Both the position numbers and the translations under genes were made by a program. From assembly GCA_031552195.1 (NCBI GenBank), contig JAVBMT010000016.1:1-49140 (forward strand): a stretch of DNA of 49,140 nucleotides, given 5' to 3'. The notes under the pieces were generated by a model. It searched no databases. It was not told the origin of the DNA and worked only from the letters and a program-made list of their open reading frames with translations. Positions 33,144 through 43,319 of the stretch are shown piece after piece; within the stretch, counting starts at the first letter, position 1; each line of letters begins with the position of its first letter. Origin of the DNA: JAVBMP01 sp031552195. GTDB taxonomy: Bacteria; Desulfobacterota; Desulfovibrionia; Desulfovibrionales; Desulfovibrionaceae.

Positions 33144-36100
33144 CTAACTCCACTTCTTGCCGCGCTGCGCCGCAAGGGCTTCAGCCTGTTCGGCAAAGTC
33201 GGAGAAGCCGGCCTGATGCAGCGCGTCTTCCACCGTCTTGCTCCAATCCCAGCTTGCATAAATAACCGTTTTATGGAAAACGCGGCGGAAGCGTTCCAAT
33301 TCCTGGCGGTAAAACTTTTCTTTCGTGGTTTCAAGGCTTTCGCGCAAATGCTCTTGCAAACGGCCAAGTTCACCGTGATACCATTCCAGAATGTCTTCAG
33401 GATTTTCATATTTCTTCAGAATATGGCCGTATCCTTCGCTTTCCAGCAGGGAGACAAGGTTGGCGTGGTGTTGCTTGCTCAGCCATTTGCCCAGATCGGC
33501 CGTGCTGATATTTTCCGCTTCAATGGCGGCCACGTCGATCTTGGTCTGGTAATAGGTATCCGGCACGACAGAGGCGGAGACAATGCCCGCTATAGCCGCA
33601 AGGCCGCGTATGATGACGCTGTTTGAAATGCCCTGCCCGCAGAATCCGACCTTTTTGCCGTATTTCTGCCCGGTGAAGATCGTGACCAGGATAGCCCAGA
33701 CCACAGCCGGGTCTTCTTCATCATAAATATGTTGCAGGCTGGCGTTGTCGCGGTCAGTCGCCAGCACCATCTGGGTCATATCGTTGGAGCCGATGGAGAA
33801 TCCGTCGAATTCCTGTATATATTCCTTGGCCAGAATGGCGTTGCTGGGAATTTCAGACATCTGGATGATCTTCAGGCCGTCTACGCCGCTCTTGAGCTTG
33901 TGCACCTGTTCAAGGTAGCCGCGCATGCTGCGGGCTTCTTCCAAGGTTCGGACGAACGGGAGCATGATTTGCAAATTGGTGCCGCCGTATACGCCGCGCG
34001 CCAATTTGAAGGCTTCCAGCTCCCAGTCGCTCAGGTTACGCGAAACTCCGCGCCAGCCGAGCATGGGGTTGTCTTCAACCTGCTCGAAGAGCAGGCCTCC
34101 GATCAGGTTGCGGTATTCATTGGATTTGAAATCCGTGGTGCGGTAAACAATGGTTTTTCCATAGAAAGCCATGGCGAAAAGGGCCAGGTTTTGCGACAGG
34201 GTTTGCACATAGTGTTCCTTGCCGCTGCGGTAACCGCGCGAAGCGATGATTTCCTTGATTTTGGCCGGAATGCCCTTGACCATGGAAATTTCCTTATCCA
34301 ACCCGGTGCGTACGGCCACGTCGCGGCAAAGTTCGCCTATATCTTTCAGGGTTTGCTCGACAAAAGGAATATTTTTGGCGCGTTCCGCAATCGCGTTGAT
34401 ATGCTCGTCTATCTGGCTGCGTCTGGCCACCACTTCCGGATCGTTGCCGCTCAGGTTGGCAAGTTCGTCTTCAAAGCCCATGATGTAGCGCACATGGGTT
34501 TTCAGGTCCAGCGTGGTGTTAAGAAGGTCAAGGCTGCGGGCCGAACGTTCCACATGCTCGTCAAGCTTGTGTTCAAGTTCGCGCAGGCGGCGCTGCAAAG
34601 AAAGGGCTTCTTCGCTGCCGCCGGCTCCTTCCGAGGCTTCAAGCCTAGCTATTTCTTCAGACAGGCCGGTCACATGGCCGACGTACTCGCGCAGCTTGAT
34701 CTGCCCGTTTATCAACCCGGCGTTGAACTGGTTGCGCAAGGTCTTGTTCAGGTTATCGCCCAGAACTTTCAGGTGCTCGTTCACTATCTGGTCAAGTTCG
34801 CCGCTGTCGTAAGCCGCAAGGGCCATGGGGTGAATAGCTATATTGCCGAGCATGAATTCCGCGCGCAGAAGGCCGACCTCAAAATCGTCAACCTTCCGCA
34901 GGCGGGAAAGGAACATGGCCTGGCCTACGTCGGCCAGAACCAGGCCTATTTTGGTTTGAGTGGACGGAATCTTGGAAATATCCATTTCGCCGCCCACTTC
35001 ATGCAGGGGCAACGCCCCCCGGTATATTTTGCCGGCGGTGCCGTCAACGGTTACTTCCTGCCCGTCAAGCGAGCGCAGTATTTCAATGCGCTGAATGCCG
35101 ATGACGGCCGGAATGCCCAACTCGCGCGAGGTAATGGCCGCATGGGAGGTGTCGCCGCCGACGTCGGCCATAATGGCTGAAGCGATGCGCATGCCGGGAA
35201 CCATGTCCGGGTCTGTGCGCTCGGCGGCCAGGATGTCGCCTTTGTTGATGCGGTTAAGTTCGAGAGCGGAACGCAAAAAACGCACGGTGCCGTGCCCTGA
35301 GCCGCGTGAAGCGCCGTTGCCTTCAAGAACGAGCTCGGCCCCGGCCAGCGCCTTGGCGTCAATTTCCTTGCGTTTGATGAATATGGTGTCCGGATGCAGC
35401 TCGAATTCTTCATTCCAGCGAGTTTCCGGACGGGCCTGGACGAACCAGAGTTCGTCTTTGGCGTCTATGCAGAATTCGGAATCCATGATCATGCCGCCGT
35501 AGGCCTTGCTTATGGCCCGCACGCCGCGCGCAACGGATTCGGCATGGGCGAGCGAAAGCGACCAACGGGTGACTTCAAGCGGCGGAACCGCCACCTTTTT
35601 CGTGCCGCCGCCTTCTTCATAAACGATTTTGATGTCTTTGCAGCCCATTTGGCGGATGACCACTTCATTGCCGTCATCGCGCTGGAAAACATAATATTTG
35701 TCAGGCGTGACCATGCCGCCGACCACGGCTTCGCCCAGCCCGTAACTTGCGTCAATCGACACCAGGTCGTTACGCGAGGTGCCCCGGCAGCCGGTGGCCG
35801 TATCAGCGGAAAAAGCCGTTCCAGCGATAACGGGGTTGATCATGCGCATAAGGCATACGGAAAGCGACGTGTTTTCAATGGCCCATTCCTGCTTGGCCTT
35901 AACGGCGATGTTTTCATCGCCGGTTTCTTCCGCCTTGCGGATGGCGTCGAGTATGGCCTCGCGGCGGTAGGTCATGGAACGGAGGTTATAAGCCGAGGCG
36001 CAGTCCCAGTGATAGGCTTGGGCCACCTGTTCCGGACCGCGCATGTTCAGGTAGGTATCCTGCAGGCCGGCAAAGGCCTTCTTGCGTGAATCTTCCCCGG

Positions 36101-36755
36101 CGGCGGAAGAACGCACCGCTATGGGAACGTTTTCTTCGCCCGCGTCGGAGCAGATATCGAGGTAGGCGCCGCATACCGCGTCATATACGTCCTTAGGCAG
36201 AACCACGGATAAAATGGCGGCCTGCACCAGAACGGAGCGTTTGCGCAGTTGGTCTATGCCTTCGGGCGAGGTGGCGAACCCTTCCACCACGGTATTGATG
36301 AAGGTGCGCAATTTTACCTGCCCGGCGCCGGGTTTGCCGTCTTTTTCGGCCTGGGCCGCACTTTCCTCGCGCACCATGAGGCCAAGGTTGCGCACGAGCT
36401 TTTGCAAGAATTCGGAATCTCCGCTTATTTCAGGGTCGAGCCAGTCTATGCGGCGGTATTCGCGTTCGACAACGCTGCGCACAAGCGAAGCGTTGATTTT
36501 GCATTCATCAAGGACTTTATGGAAAGCTATGGAGGAAACGGCCCGGAACTGCGGCGCCTGAATGCCGGGAACCTGGCTGATTATCGCCGTGTTGTAGTTT
36601 TTACCGCCAACCAGGAGTTCAGCGTCTTCGCCAACCGCAACTATGTCAGCGCCGTTCAAAATCAGCTGCAGCTTGATTTGTTCAATATCCACCCCAGTAA
36701 TTTCGGCAGCCTTTACTGTTTTAACCTTGGACGTTTCAGTCTTGGCTTTGGACAT
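33144..36755 (-). CDS. phosphoenolpyruvate synthase-like enzyme with helical insertion
   Basis: A 1203-residue enzyme, against ~790 for E. coli PpsA. PEP synthase makes PEP, AMP and Pi from pyruvate and ATP. Visible: N-terminal ATP-grasp region (PIAVRSSAAGEDS, 211-223), phosphohistidine H538 in GGDTSHAAITSRELGIPAVIG, and the TIM barrel with TDFKSNEYRNL (~874), NPMLGWRG and SIGSNDMTQ, ending with C1039 in GFCGQG. About 200 predominantly helical residues (~651-848) interrupt the barrel domain, and ~130 residues follow it. CAGGAG before the ATG at 36755 sets the start. Downstream of pyc and birA on the same strand, with 230 bases between. Direction and regulation are unknown. Confidence 0.85.
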   Translation of the reverse strand: MSKAKTETSKVKTVKAAEITGVDIEQIKLQLILNGADIVAVGEDAELLVGGKNYNTAIISQVPGIQAPQFRAVSSIAFHKVLDECKINASLVRSVVEREYRRIDWLDPEISGDSEFLQKLVRNLGLMVREESAAQAEKDGKPGAGQVKLRTFINTVVEGFATSPEGIDQLRKRSVLVQAAILSVVLPKDVYDAVCGAYLDICSDAGEENVPIAVRSSAAGEDSRKKAFAGLQDTYLNMRGPEQVAQAYHWDCASAYNLRSMTYRREAILDAIRKAEETGDENIAVKAKQEWAIENTSLSVCLMRMINPVIAGTAFSADTATGCRGTSRNDLVSIDASYGLGEAVVGGMVTPDKYYVFQRDDGNEVVIRQMGCKDIKIVYEEGGGTKKVAVPPLEVTRWSLSLAHAESVARGVRAISKAYGGMIMDSEFCIDAKDELWFVQARPETRWNEEFELHPDTIFIKRKEIDAKALAGAELVLEGNGASRGSGHGTVRFLRSALELNRINKGDILAAERTDPDMVPGMRIASAIMADVGGDTSHAAITSRELGIPAVIGIQRIEILRSLDGQEVTVDGTAGKIYRGALPLHEVGGEMDISKIPSTQTKIGLVLADVGQAMFLSRLRKVDDFEVGLLRAEFMLGNIAIHPMALAAYDSGELDQIVNEHLKVLGDNLNKTLRNQFNAGLINGQIKLREYVGHVTGLSEEIARLEASEGAGGSEEALSLQRRLRELEHKLDEHVERSARSLDLLNTTLDLKTHVRYIMGFEDELANLSGNDPEVVARRSQIDEHINAIAERAKNIPFVEQTLKDIGELCRDVAVRTGLDKEISMVKGIPAKIKEIIASRGYRSGKEHYVQTLSQNLALFAMAFYGKTIVYRTTDFKSNEYRNLIGGLLFEQVEDNPMLGWRGVSRNLSDWELEAFKLARGVYGGTNLQIMLPFVRTLEEARSMRGYLEQVHKLKSGVDGLKIIQMSEIPSNAILAKEYIQEFDGFSIGSNDMTQMVLATDRDNASLQHIYDEEDPAVVWAILVTIFTGQKYGKKVGFCGQGISNSVIIRGLAAIAGIVSASVVPDTYYQTKIDVAAIEAENISTADLGKWLSKQHHANLVSLLESEGYGHILKKYENPEDILEWYHGELGRLQEHLRESLETTKEKFYRQELERFRRVFHKTVIYASWDWSKTVEDALHQAGFSDFAEQAEALAAQRGKKWS

Positions 36756-36984
36756 TTGTTGCTCCTGTTTTGCAAGGGATATGAGTATATTCACACCGGG
36801 AGCGCCCGGTTTTCGTAAAAACCATGCAAACACCATAAACAGAGGCATGGTGCTTATAAATATATTACTTTCTATCAGTCTTCACGTCAATGTGATTTTC
36901 ATAACTTACCGGGCCGTTCACCGCGGCAAATCTCAACGGGGGCAAGGCCCGCCCGGCGCCTTTCAGGCAACCGGGCCGGGCTGA

Positions 36985-39900
36985 TTACAGCTCTACCGGC
37001 TTGCCGCAATACGGGCAGAAGCTATAGCTGTCCGTAGGCAGCGGGCGCCCGCAGTCTTCATTGGGGCAAAGCTTCGGCACTGGTCCGAGTTCAATGATAA
37101 GTTCACCCTCAAGCACTGGAACCATCTGCTTGCTGGCACGGTAGTCAGCCACCTTCAGCACGCGTTTGACGATGCCGTCAACCGGAGCGACAACGGCCTT
37201 CTCCTGCTTCATAATGGATATGTTGAACAACTCCTCGCCTTTTTTGACCACATCGCCCGGGTTTACATAGATAACCCAAAGGTCGCCGTTGCTGGGAGAA
37301 GGCACATGATATTCGTTGTTCGGATCGGCCTGGGTCACCCCCCTGCCGCCGGTATGCGTGTCTTGGGCCACCTGCACTTCCGTGCTCATCAATTCGGAAT
37401 CGAGCACATAACGCACAACGGAAACCCCGTGGCTGTCAGGCTGTTGCACACGCAACAAGCTGAAATGATGCGGCTTTCCGCTGGTGTCGTTAAAACTGAG
37501 CTCGCCTCCTGTACTCAGGCCTTCAAACCATACGTCAAGCGGCAGGTTGTTCGGGTTGCCGTATTTCTGGCGGAACTCAATAGTCTTCAGGGCATCCGCC
37601 GGGTGGTTGAGGTACATCATGAACTCTTCCTCAAGCGCCTCGCGGTGAATCAGGCCGTGCAAAGCGGCGCGTTCGGCCTCAAAGTCGACGTCTTCAAGGT
37701 TTTTGAGCGGGGAATCTTCCGTGCGGTTGGCCACAGCCTTGCGCCAATCCGCCCCGAAGGCGCTCTGATACACCCAGTCCGCCGGGAAGCCGAGCGGAAG
37801 CTTGCCGAATTTGCCGAGAAGCAGGTCACGGAAGGCGTCGTTGCAGTCATGGTAAATAGTCAGGCGGGCTTCGCGCATTTCCGGAGAAAGCTGTTCTTCC
37901 GGAGTTGAAGATACGGTGTCAAGCACTTCAAGCAGATATTGCACTTCGCTTTCTCCGCCGCGTTTGTAGGCGCTGGTCACGGCAAGGAAGGCCACGTTCC
38001 AGGTAATCTGAGAGCCCGGGGTAACGTCGTGGTAAAACACGATTTTGCGCGTTCCGGCCAAAAAGCGCAGCATATAGGGCAGAAGGTGGATGTACCCCTG
38101 CTTCATCGCCCCTTCCTGCGAGGAAGACGTCGCCCCGCCGGGCATGCCGTGCTCTACGACAGTGTAGTCAACGCCCTGAAAGTAGGGAGAAGTATAGCGG
38201 TCGTAATAGGGGGCTATCTGCTTGAGCACGAAGTTGCAATCCAGAATCATTTTTTTGTTCAGGTTGGTTTTCAGCCCCAGCTCTTTTTCAAGGTAGGCCG
38301 CCGTGGAAAGCACTTCGCCCTGGCCGTACCAGCGGGTTATCGCCCCCAAGGACGTATCTACTATATGCGCCCCGGCCTTGGCGGCGGCGCCGACGCTCGG
38401 CACGAAAAGGCCGTCTGTGTAATGGCGGTGGTAGTGCAGCGCCAGGTCAGGCCATTTCTTGCGCAATGAACCGACCAATTCAGACATGAAACTCGGCGGG
38501 CAAGTGCCGGCCATGTCTTTAAGCCCGAGGATTATGTGCTTTTGCGCCTCAGAGGCCTTATATCCGCCTATTTTCGCCGTCATGCGCAGAATTTCGGCGG
38601 CCACGTCCATATAGTGCTTAACGTCGAAGGCCTGGCTGTAAGAAAGCGAAATAGCCGGTTCGAACACGCAGTCCTGGTTGGCCATGGCGACTTCGGCGAA
38701 AGGCTTCATGTTTTCGATGTGGTTCAGGAAGTCAAAGGTGCGGATGATCTGAAAATCTTCACAAATCATTTCCGCCATGCGCACCATAAGGTTGCGGGGT
38801 TGCGGCTTGTAGCCGAGCACGTTGGTGGAGCGGATCAAAATCTGCTTCATCGTTTTCGGCGCGAAGCGGTTCCACTCCCTGGCTTCTGTAAAGGGGTAAG
38901 TCATATTCGCCAGCATGGCGACGTGGAAATGGGCGCCGCCGCCAGTTTCCAGCGAGAAAAAGTTGCAGTTGTCCAGATACGGCCCTACCAGCGCGTCTTC
39001 AGCCAGCCGGAAACGGTTGCCGCTATTCGACTGAGTGTTGTCACGGCAGGTTGTGTCGCAAAAATGCACGTAGCCGGATTCGCGCACATATTCCAGCAGG
39101 GCTTTGCGGTCTCCCCTGGGGTAAGGAGAGGGCATGCGCCGCACCAGGTTATTGATGTTGGGCAGAACCGGCTCAAATTTCGGCATGCGCGGATTGGTCA
39201 GAGACCGGTATTCACCCAGCTGGACGTAAGGGTTGTAACCCTTGGCGGAGATTTCCGCCACCAGGCGGGAAAGCCGCTCGGCCTCCGGCGCGAGGTCCAT
39301 GTAGCGCATCAGGTCAGGGTTGCTGGCGATAAAGGACGTAAGCACGTTACCCTGGCGGAATTCATGATTCCTCAGCAACTGGCGGTAGAAAGGAATAGTG
39401 GTTTTCAGGCCGCCGACAATATATTCCTGAAGGGCGCGCTCCATAATGCCCAGAACTTTGTTCCAGTCTTGCCCGTAGGTGATGAGCAAGGCCCCGGCCG
39501 AGTCGTAATTGGAGGGGAATTCGTAACCGGCGCAAAGGTTTGAGTCCAGGCGCACCCCAGGCCCGCCGGGCGAGACGTAGCGGGTTATGGTTCCGGCGTT
39601 CGGTTCAAAGCCTTTTTGCGGATTTTCGCAATTGATGCGCACCTGCATGGCGCTGTGCACCGGGCGGGTGCTGCCCTCATTGAAACGCAAGCGCCCGCCG
39701 AAGGCTATGGCGATCTGTTCCTCAACCAGGTCTATGCCGTAGCGGCACTCGGTAATGCCATGTTCCACCTGAAGGCGGGTATTGACTTCTATCAGGAATG
39801 GCTCGCCTTCCTGGGTAATGAGAAATTCCACCGTGCAAAGGGAATGGTAGCCGACCTTGCGGACCAGGGCGCAGGAATAGTCTTTGAGACGGCTGCGCAG

Positions 39901-40689
39901 TTCTTCCGTCATACCCGCCCAGGGCGAGGGCGTAATTTCAATAAGCTTCTGATTGTTGCGCTGAACGGAGCAGTCGCGTTCGTCAAAGGCGAACACGTTG
40001 CCGTACATGTCGGCTATTACCTGGATTTCAATATGGCGCACGTTGGTCAGGAATTTTTCGACGTAAATGCGCGGGTTGCCGAAAGAGGCCTGGGCCATGG
40101 TGGAAGCTTTGATGAAAGCGTCTTCAAGCATGGCGTCGTCATGCACTTCAAAAATACCTCGCCCGCCGCCGCCGCCTTCAGCTTTCAGCATGATGGGGAA
40201 ACCGATTTCCTTGGCCACGGAACGGGCGGTGGCCACGTCAACCGCGCCGTCCGAACCGGGAACCACCGGCAGGCCGAGCTGTTTGCCGAGGGCCCGCACC
40301 TGAACCTTGTTGCCCAAAAGCTTCATTGATTCCGCTGTGGAGCCGATGAACACGATTCCGGCCTCTTCGCAAAGGGCGGGAAAGCGCTCGTCCTCTGAAG
40401 CGAAGCCCCAGCCGGGGTGAATGGCCACAACGCCGCGTTTCTTAGCCAGCGAGATAATGCGTTCAATGTCGAGATAAGCGCGCGGGTCAGGCCCAAGCAG
40501 CAAAAGTTCATGGGCCGCCGAGGCCGCCGGAGCGGTTTTGTCCACGTCAGTCGCGGTCATTATGGCGATAGAATCAAAACGCTCGCGCACGGAACGGCAA
40601 ATGCGCCGCGCCGGAATGCCCCGGTTCGCCACCAGAATGGGCTTGCCCTTCAACTCATGCAACACCTGGTCAAAGCTTTTGAGTGCCAT
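36985..40689 (-). CDS. pyc: pyruvate carboxylase with C-terminal zinc ribbon
   Basis: A 1234-residue biotin enzyme that carboxylates pyruvate to oxaloacetate with ATP and bicarbonate. Order: biotin carboxylase ATP-grasp domain (~12-470, with HPGWGFASED, KAEGGGGGRGI and EVNTRLQVEHGITE), carboxyltransferase domain (~540-1000, with DTTCRDNTQS, GLKDMAGTCPP and HYHRHYTDG), and the biotinyl domain with acceptor K1161 in SIMKQEK (MKQ rather than the usual MKM). The last ~30 residues add C1208-x4-C1213 and C1225-x2-C1228, a zinc ribbon not usual in this enzyme. AGGA precedes the ATG. birA is 41 bases upstream, so the ligase is translated from the same mRNA. Confidence 0.93.
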   Translation of the reverse strand: MALKSFDQVLHELKGKPILVANRGIPARRICRSVRERFDSIAIMTATDVDKTAPAASAAHELLLLGPDPRAYLDIERIISLAKKRGVVAIHPGWGFASEDERFPALCEEAGIVFIGSTAESMKLLGNKVQVRALGKQLGLPVVPGSDGAVDVATARSVAKEIGFPIMLKAEGGGGGRGIFEVHDDAMLEDAFIKASTMAQASFGNPRIYVEKFLTNVRHIEIQVIADMYGNVFAFDERDCSVQRNNQKLIEITPSPWAGMTEELRSRLKDYSCALVRKVGYHSLCTVEFLITQEGEPFLIEVNTRLQVEHGITECRYGIDLVEEQIAIAFGGRLRFNEGSTRPVHSAMQVRINCENPQKGFEPNAGTITRYVSPGGPGVRLDSNLCAGYEFPSNYDSAGALLITYGQDWNKVLGIMERALQEYIVGGLKTTIPFYRQLLRNHEFRQGNVLTSFIASNPDLMRYMDLAPEAERLSRLVAEISAKGYNPYVQLGEYRSLTNPRMPKFEPVLPNINNLVRRMPSPYPRGDRKALLEYVRESGYVHFCDTTCRDNTQSNSGNRFRLAEDALVGPYLDNCNFFSLETGGGAHFHVAMLANMTYPFTEAREWNRFAPKTMKQILIRSTNVLGYKPQPRNLMVRMAEMICEDFQIIRTFDFLNHIENMKPFAEVAMANQDCVFEPAISLSYSQAFDVKHYMDVAAEILRMTAKIGGYKASEAQKHIILGLKDMAGTCPPSFMSELVGSLRKKWPDLALHYHRHYTDGLFVPSVGAAAKAGAHIVDTSLGAITRWYGQGEVLSTAAYLEKELGLKTNLNKKMILDCNFVLKQIAPYYDRYTSPYFQGVDYTVVEHGMPGGATSSSQEGAMKQGYIHLLPYMLRFLAGTRKIVFYHDVTPGSQITWNVAFLAVTSAYKRGGESEVQYLLEVLDTVSSTPEEQLSPEMREARLTIYHDCNDAFRDLLLGKFGKLPLGFPADWVYQSAFGADWRKAVANRTEDSPLKNLEDVDFEAERAALHGLIHREALEEEFMMYLNHPADALKTIEFRQKYGNPNNLPLDVWFEGLSTGGELSFNDTSGKPHHFSLLRVQQPDSHGVSVVRYVLDSELMSTEVQVAQDTHTGGRGVTQADPNNEYHVPSPSNGDLWVIYVNPGDVVKKGEELFNISIMKQEKAVVAPVDGIVKRVLKVADYRASKQMVPVLEGELIIELGPVPKLCPNEDCGRPLPTDSYSFCPYCGKPVEL

Positions 40690-40730
40690 ATGTCCTGTTT
40701 ACTCCGTAGTGAAATGGTATGGGTAACGGC

Positions 40731-41660
40731 TTAAAAAAAGGGGGAAATTCCGCCGGAAAATACCTCGCGCTCAACGCGGCCGGAAGAATCACGGTTTTCA
40801 TGCGTAAGCAGGCGCAACCCGCCGCGGCTTGAGAGGCCGAGCAAGGTTCCGCGCAATGGCTGTTCCGGATAATCAACTTCCCGCAACAAAATTTCGCGCC
40901 CTTTCCAGGCCAGAAAAGGCTCGGCCATTACGAGAAGATCAGAAGGCTTCTGCTTGCTGTCGGAATGAACATAACTCACGATAAGCCGCCGCACAAGTGC
41001 AAACCACAGCCGCAACCCTGTTTTGCGCCCAGGCCGCTCAAACTTTTCCAGCCATCCGCCTGGAAGAACGGCCGCCGCCATGGCCGCGTCACGCCGCAAA
41101 AGCTCCTCCGGCGGGCGGTGCAGGCAGTTTATTCCAAGCCCGGCCAGCAAAACTCCGTCACGCTCCTCAAGCAGCAACCCGCCCACTTTGCCGTATTCCT
41201 CCAACCCGCCAAGGGGCAGGGCCAGATCGTTCGGCCACTTCAGGGCAAGGTTCAGCCCAAGCCCGGCAAAAGCCTTCAGGCACAGGTAGGCGGTTATTAC
41301 CGAGGCCGCTTCCCCGGAAAAAATTTCTTCACCCGGCCCCAAAGGAAGACGAAAGGTGACGTAGAGGTTGCCTTCCGGCGAATGCCAATGCCGCCTGAGC
41401 TGCCCTCGCCCTCCGCTCTGGCTCAGGGCCGCAACCGAAGCCCATACCGGGAAATGCCCCTCACGCACGAGGCCCCAGGCCACGTCAAAGGTAGAGCCGC
41501 ATTCTCCGCAGCAAAAAAGCGGGGCTTCGAATCCGCCATCCTCGTTGCCGGCTTCTTCAATGGTGAGCCGTATGGATTCGTAATCTTCCGGAATAAGGGG
41601 CGAGGCCAACCCCGGCAGGCCGTCGCGCAATACCACGGGGTAATTTTCAGATATTTTCAT
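40731..41660 (-). CDS. birA: biotin--[biotin carboxyl-carrier] ligase
   Basis: A 309-residue ligase that attaches biotin to the acceptor lysine of biotin enzymes via biotinyl-AMP, without the DNA-binding domain of E. coli BirA. Motifs: SGGRGQLRRHWHSPEGNLYVT (the biotinyl-adenylate loop), LKWPNDLALP and KVGGLLLEERDGVLLAGLGIN. It lies first in a minus-strand cluster with pyc and pps, so its most likely client is the pyruvate carboxylase next door. The start at 41660 is 28 bases from the divergent cca gene, leaving little room for two separate promoters. Confidence 0.9.
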   Translation of the reverse strand: MKISENYPVVLRDGLPGLASPLIPEDYESIRLTIEEAGNEDGGFEAPLFCCGECGSTFDVAWGLVREGHFPVWASVAALSQSGGRGQLRRHWHSPEGNLYVTFRLPLGPGEEIFSGEAASVITAYLCLKAFAGLGLNLALKWPNDLALPLGGLEEYGKVGGLLLEERDGVLLAGLGINCLHRPPEELLRRDAAMAAAVLPGGWLEKFERPGRKTGLRLWFALVRRLIVSYVHSDSKQKPSDLLVMAEPFLAWKGREILLREVDYPEQPLRGTLLGLSSRGGLRLLTHENRDSSGRVEREVFSGGISPFF

Positions 41661-41688
41661 TTTGCGGACTTTAGGGTAAAAGGAAAAA

Positions 41689-42891
41689 ATGCGTTATTAT
41701 ACAGCAGGCGGAACGGTTCGCGATCTTTTGCTGGGGGTGTTCCCAAAAGATCACGACGTGGCTTTTGCAGCCTCTCCGCAAGAATTCATAACTCTAAACC
41801 CGCAAGCGCACAAGGCCGGCGGCCCTACGGAAATTTTCCTGCTGGGCGGCTCCGAATATACCCCCTTGCGCGGCAGCAGCCCGCAAGAGGACGCCCTGGA
41901 ACGCGACCTTACCATAAACGCCTTCCTTCTGGAGGAAAACGGCCGCCTGCACATGCACCCCAACGCACTGGAAGACCTGGCGGCCGGGCGGCTCCACCCC
42001 GCTTCAGCCCGGAGTTTCAGGCAGGACCCGTTGCGCGTGTTCCGCGCAGCCCGTTTTTCCGCCTGCCTGCCAGGCTTCGCCCCCAGTGGAGAATGCCTTG
42101 GCCTGATGTCTGAAGCCGCATGCGACGGGCTGCTGGAAACCATTGCCCCGGAACGGGTCGGGCGGGAACTGCTGCGCGCACTGCAAGGACCGGAACCGGG
42201 CGATTTCCTGCGTGTACTGGAAGCCTCCGGCTGCCTTTCGCCCTGGTTCAGCCCGCTGGAAAAAGGCGGCGGCATCCCGGCCGGCCCGCCGCGCTATCAC
42301 CGGCATTCCGTGCTTGGGCACACCGCCGAAGTTATGGATAAAACAGCCGGGCAGTTCGCGCTGTGGCTGGAAAAAAAACGCATGATGGACGGGCTGGCGG
42401 CGAATTCAATCCTGACTGACGCGGAACGCGCGGTTCTCAGCCACGCCGTCTGGATGGCCCTTTGCCACGATCTGGGTAAAAACCTTACCGCGCCGGAAAT
42501 CCTGCCTCATCATTACGGTCACGAACAGGCCGGAGCCCCCGAGGCCCTTGCCCTGGCCCACAGGCTAGCCCTGCCCGCCAGCTACCGCAAAGCCGGCGCC
42601 CTGTCTTGCCGGCTGCATATGAAGGCCGGGCGCTATTCCGAACACCGTCCGGCCGTGCGGGTTGACCTTCTGGCGGAAGCCCATGCGGCCGGCTTGGCCC
42701 TGCCGCTTTTCTTGCTGGCCCAGGCGGATTCCGGGCGGAACTTTTTATGGGAACTGGCCAGTGCTGAACTGAAAATAATCCTGAACGTCACGCTGCCCGC
42801 AGGCTGGCAAAATCGCGGCGCGGAATCCGGAAAAAAACTGCGCGACCTGCGCTGCAACGCCCTTGCGCGCGCGGCGCTGATTAGCCTTTAG
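41689..42891 (+). CDS. cca: CCA tRNA nucleotidyltransferase / poly(A) polymerase family
   Basis: A 400-residue nucleotidyltransferase of class II that adds or repairs the 3' CCA of tRNA. The head domain has AGGTVRDLLLG and the metal pair DHDVAFA, followed by ERDLTINAF and the RNA-binding DPLRVFRAARFSA. An HD-type domain follows with HSVLGHTAEVMD and LCHDLGKN. The presence of the HD domain fits the E. coli-type CCA enzyme with phosphohydrolase activity. A good ribosome site is not obvious (AAAGGA about nine bases upstream). Confidence 0.9.
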   Translation: MRYYTAGGTVRDLLLGVFPKDHDVAFAASPQEFITLNPQAHKAGGPTEIFLLGGSEYTPLRGSSPQEDALERDLTINAFLLEENGRLHMHPNALEDLAAGRLHPASARSFRQDPLRVFRAARFSACLPGFAPSGECLGLMSEAACDGLLETIAPERVGRELLRALQGPEPGDFLRVLEASGCLSPWFSPLEKGGGIPAGPPRYHRHSVLGHTAEVMDKTAGQFALWLEKKRMMDGLAANSILTDAERAVLSHAVWMALCHDLGKNLTAPEILPHHYGHEQAGAPEALALAHRLALPASYRKAGALSCRLHMKAGRYSEHRPAVRVDLLAEAHAAGLALPLFLLAQADSGRNFLWELASAELKIILNVTLPAGWQNRGAESGKKLRDLRCNALARAALISL

Positions 42892-43319
42892 AGGGGCTTC
42901 ATCCCAAAAAAAAATCTTATTAGGAAAAACGCCGGATCAAACGTCCACTGTTCTCCGCTCAAGCACCGCAAACCTGCGCCCCTTCGCAGAACATTCCGCT
43001 TCACTTGCCTTTGGGGCAAAACCTTTAATTTCTGATTAAACCCTCCAAAAAAACTGCCCGATTACTCAAAAACAATTTACAAGCGCCGCTTTCCGCCAGG
43101 CGCATAAACCGGCATGCCCGCCTTCAATGTTTCGCAACTTCCCGCGCCTTCGCCGGAACGGCAAAATGTTTTTCGCGCCAAAATCCGGACGCGTGCCGCT
43201 AACTTTTCCTCTCTTAACTTTCTTTTCGACATGCCTTGCATGGCCATAGAATAACTTTGTTAGTTATTTCACTATACTGCCGCGCGAATTAATTTTAATG
43301 GAAAGAATGCAAATAATTC
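42892..43319. other. intergenic region upstream of the Fur-controlled gene
   Basis: No gene is visible in about 430 bases. It contains poly-A tracts, an inverted repeat AATAACT-TTGTT-AGTTATT (43250-43268) and CATGC-CTT-GCATG (43230-43242), ahead of the promoter at 43320. Whether the repeats bind a regulator is unknown. Confidence 0.5.

Noticed and set aside
33729..35180. 483-codon plus-strand open frame
   Set aside because: It lies wholly opposite the PEP synthase gene, whose motifs are clear; no start signal or family match.
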